Positions 20,896-21,833 of a DNA stretch of 21,833 nt are shown here, piece by piece. Positions within the stretch are counted from its first letter, which is position 1; the number at the start of each line of letters is the position of its first letter. A model generated the notes under the pieces. It was not told the DNA's origin and did not search any database. It was given only the letters and a program-made list of their open reading frames with translations. The stretch is taken from the NCBI GenBank assembly GCA_964636965.1, contig CAZWST010000027.1, positions 1-21,833 on the forward strand. The letters run 5' to 3'. The stretch comes from CAG-582 sp964636965 (GTDB lineage Bacteria > Bacillota_I > Bacilli_A > RF39 > UBA660). The position numbers and the translations under genes are program-made.

Positions 20896-21833
20896 CTATT
20901 TTCTAAAGTCATCTTCTAAAGAGAAATCAACATTTTCATCGATCCACTCTTTACGTGGTTCAACTGAATCTCCCATAAGAACCGATACACGCTTTTCAGC
21001 CATAGCAGCATCTGTAATATTAACTTTAATTAAGTTTCTTGTTTCAGGATCCATTGTTGTTATCCTTAATGGTTCAGGATCCATTTCACCTAATCCTTTA
21101 TATCTTTGAACATTGTATTTTCCTGCTTCTTTATCTTTGGTATATTCTTTTAATTCATCATTAGAATAACAATATTTTAATTCCTTACCATATTCTACTT
21201 TGAATAATGGTGGCATTGCGATATATAAATGTCCTTCTTCAATTAATGGTCTCATAAATCTATAGAAGAATGTTAATAATAAACACTGAATGTGTGCACC
21301 ATCATCATCGGCATCGGTCATGATTATTACTTTATCATAATTAATATCTTTTATATCAAATTCTTGTCCAACTCCAGCACCTATACAATGAATTAATGTG
21401 TTAATTTCTTCATTCTTATAAGCATCGGCAATGTTTGCTTTTTCGGTATTTAGGATTTTACCTCTTAGTGGAAGTATTCCTTGGTATTTTCTATCACGAC
21501 TGTTCTTTGCTGTTCCACCAGCTGATTGACCTTCAACAATAAATAGTTCATTTATTTTAGGATTTCTTGCTTGTGGAGGAGTAAGTTTATCTGATAAATT
21601 TCTTGCTTCTTTTTTGGTTTTACCTTTTCTTGCTTCTTCGCGAGCTTTTCTTGCAGCTTCACGAGCAAATTTAGATTTACCCATTTTTTCAACAATAACA
21701 AGTGCATCTTTTCTATTTTCTTCAAGATAAAATTTTAATGAATCATACACAACTGTCTCTACTGCTGGTCTTGCTTCAGGTGTTCCAAGTTTACCTTTAG
21801 TTTGTCCTTCAAATTGTAATAAATTTTCTGGTA
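20896..21833 (-). CDS. parE: DNA topoisomerase IV subunit B, C-terminal part (runs off window)
   Basis: The frame is open to the window edge; about 312 residues are visible, beginning in the region FEGQTKGKLGTPEAR that follows the GHKL/transducer domains. The TOPRIM domain is complete: FIVEGQSAGG (catalytic Glu), then PLRGKILN and MTDADDDGAHIQ (metal-binding DxD). INTLIHCIGAGVG and QRYKGLGEMDPEPL match ParE better than GyrB, as does the ending VEPRKEWIDENVDFSLED. With ParC it decatenates chromosomes. The residue after EG is Gln, where GyrB/ParE usually have Asp. No parC follows; the gene ends at a terminator. Confidence 0.88.
   Translation of the reverse strand, partial: PENLLQFEGQTKGKLGTPEARPAVETVVYDSLKFYLEENRKDALVIVEKMGKSKFAREAARKAREEARKGKTKKEARNLSDKLTPPQARNPKINELFIVEGQSAGGTAKNSRDRKYQGILPLRGKILNTEKANIADAYKNEEINTLIHCIGAGVGQEFDIKDINYDKVIIMTDADDDGAHIQCLLLTFFYRFMRPLIEEGHLYIAMPPLFKVEYGKELKYCYSNDELKEYTKDKEAGKYNVQRYKGLGEMDPEPLRITTMDPETRNLIKVNITDAAMAEKRVSVLMGDSVEPRKEWIDENVDFSLEDDFRK

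Overview
The window comes from an AT-rich, low-GC Gram-positive bacterium using the standard code: most genes end in TAA or TAG, and fkbH ends in TGA. It carries spoIIGA-sigE, so it very likely forms endospores or descends from an endospore former. A ParE-type topoisomerase, LCP protein, TmcAL and rpsP-khpA fit a Firmicute, plausibly a gut Bacilli-type lineage. That placement is inference; no rRNA or tRNA gene is present.

Layout. 1-3593 (minus): a Tad/Flp-pilus-like operon running cpaB1 > cpaB2 > cpaF > a truncated TadB-like gene. 3725-5277 (plus): CPBP membrane protease and a membrane-anchored metallophosphoesterase. 5316-6850: a small Tyr/Pro-rich protein whose 3' part is antisense to the end of an FtsW/RodA/SpoVE gene, then a small unknown protein. 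6869-8509: a deoxyribosyltransferase-fold protein and tmcAL. 8516-13374 (minus): fkbH-like HAD > acyl carrier protein > VOC > MBOAT acyltransferase > SGNH protein, with divergent acpS; this looks like a dlt-like surface acylation pathway with an unusual acyl donor. 13924-16020 (minus): lipoprotein and Ig-repeat transglutaminase. 16686-18925 (minus): rpsP-khpA and an LCP ligase. 19014-20434 (minus): spoIIGA-sigE. 20896-21833 (minus): 3' part of parE.

The main discovery candidate is a duplicated element at about 16379-16660 and 20561-20854. Each copy encodes, on the minus strand, a 23-24 residue hydrophobic peptide in which five of six codon differences between copies are synonymous. On the plus strand each has its own extended -10 promoter and a terminator that would make an ~80-nt antisense RNA covering the peptide mRNA 3'UTR. 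The peptide mRNA can sequester its own Shine-Dalgarno, with compensatory changes between copies, and its 5' end repeats the antisense RNA's 5' sequence, allowing 5'-3' fold-back. This is the layout of a type I toxin-antitoxin system. Its toxin promoters share with spoIIGA a Spo0A-box-like heptamer exactly 21 bp upstream of the -10, which suggests coupling to sporulation onset.

A second recurring pattern is a fixed module at six genes: -10 hexamer, 6 nt, (A)GGTGA(T), 3-4 nt, start codon. It predicts mRNAs with leaders of only about 10 nt that begin at the Shine-Dalgarno itself.
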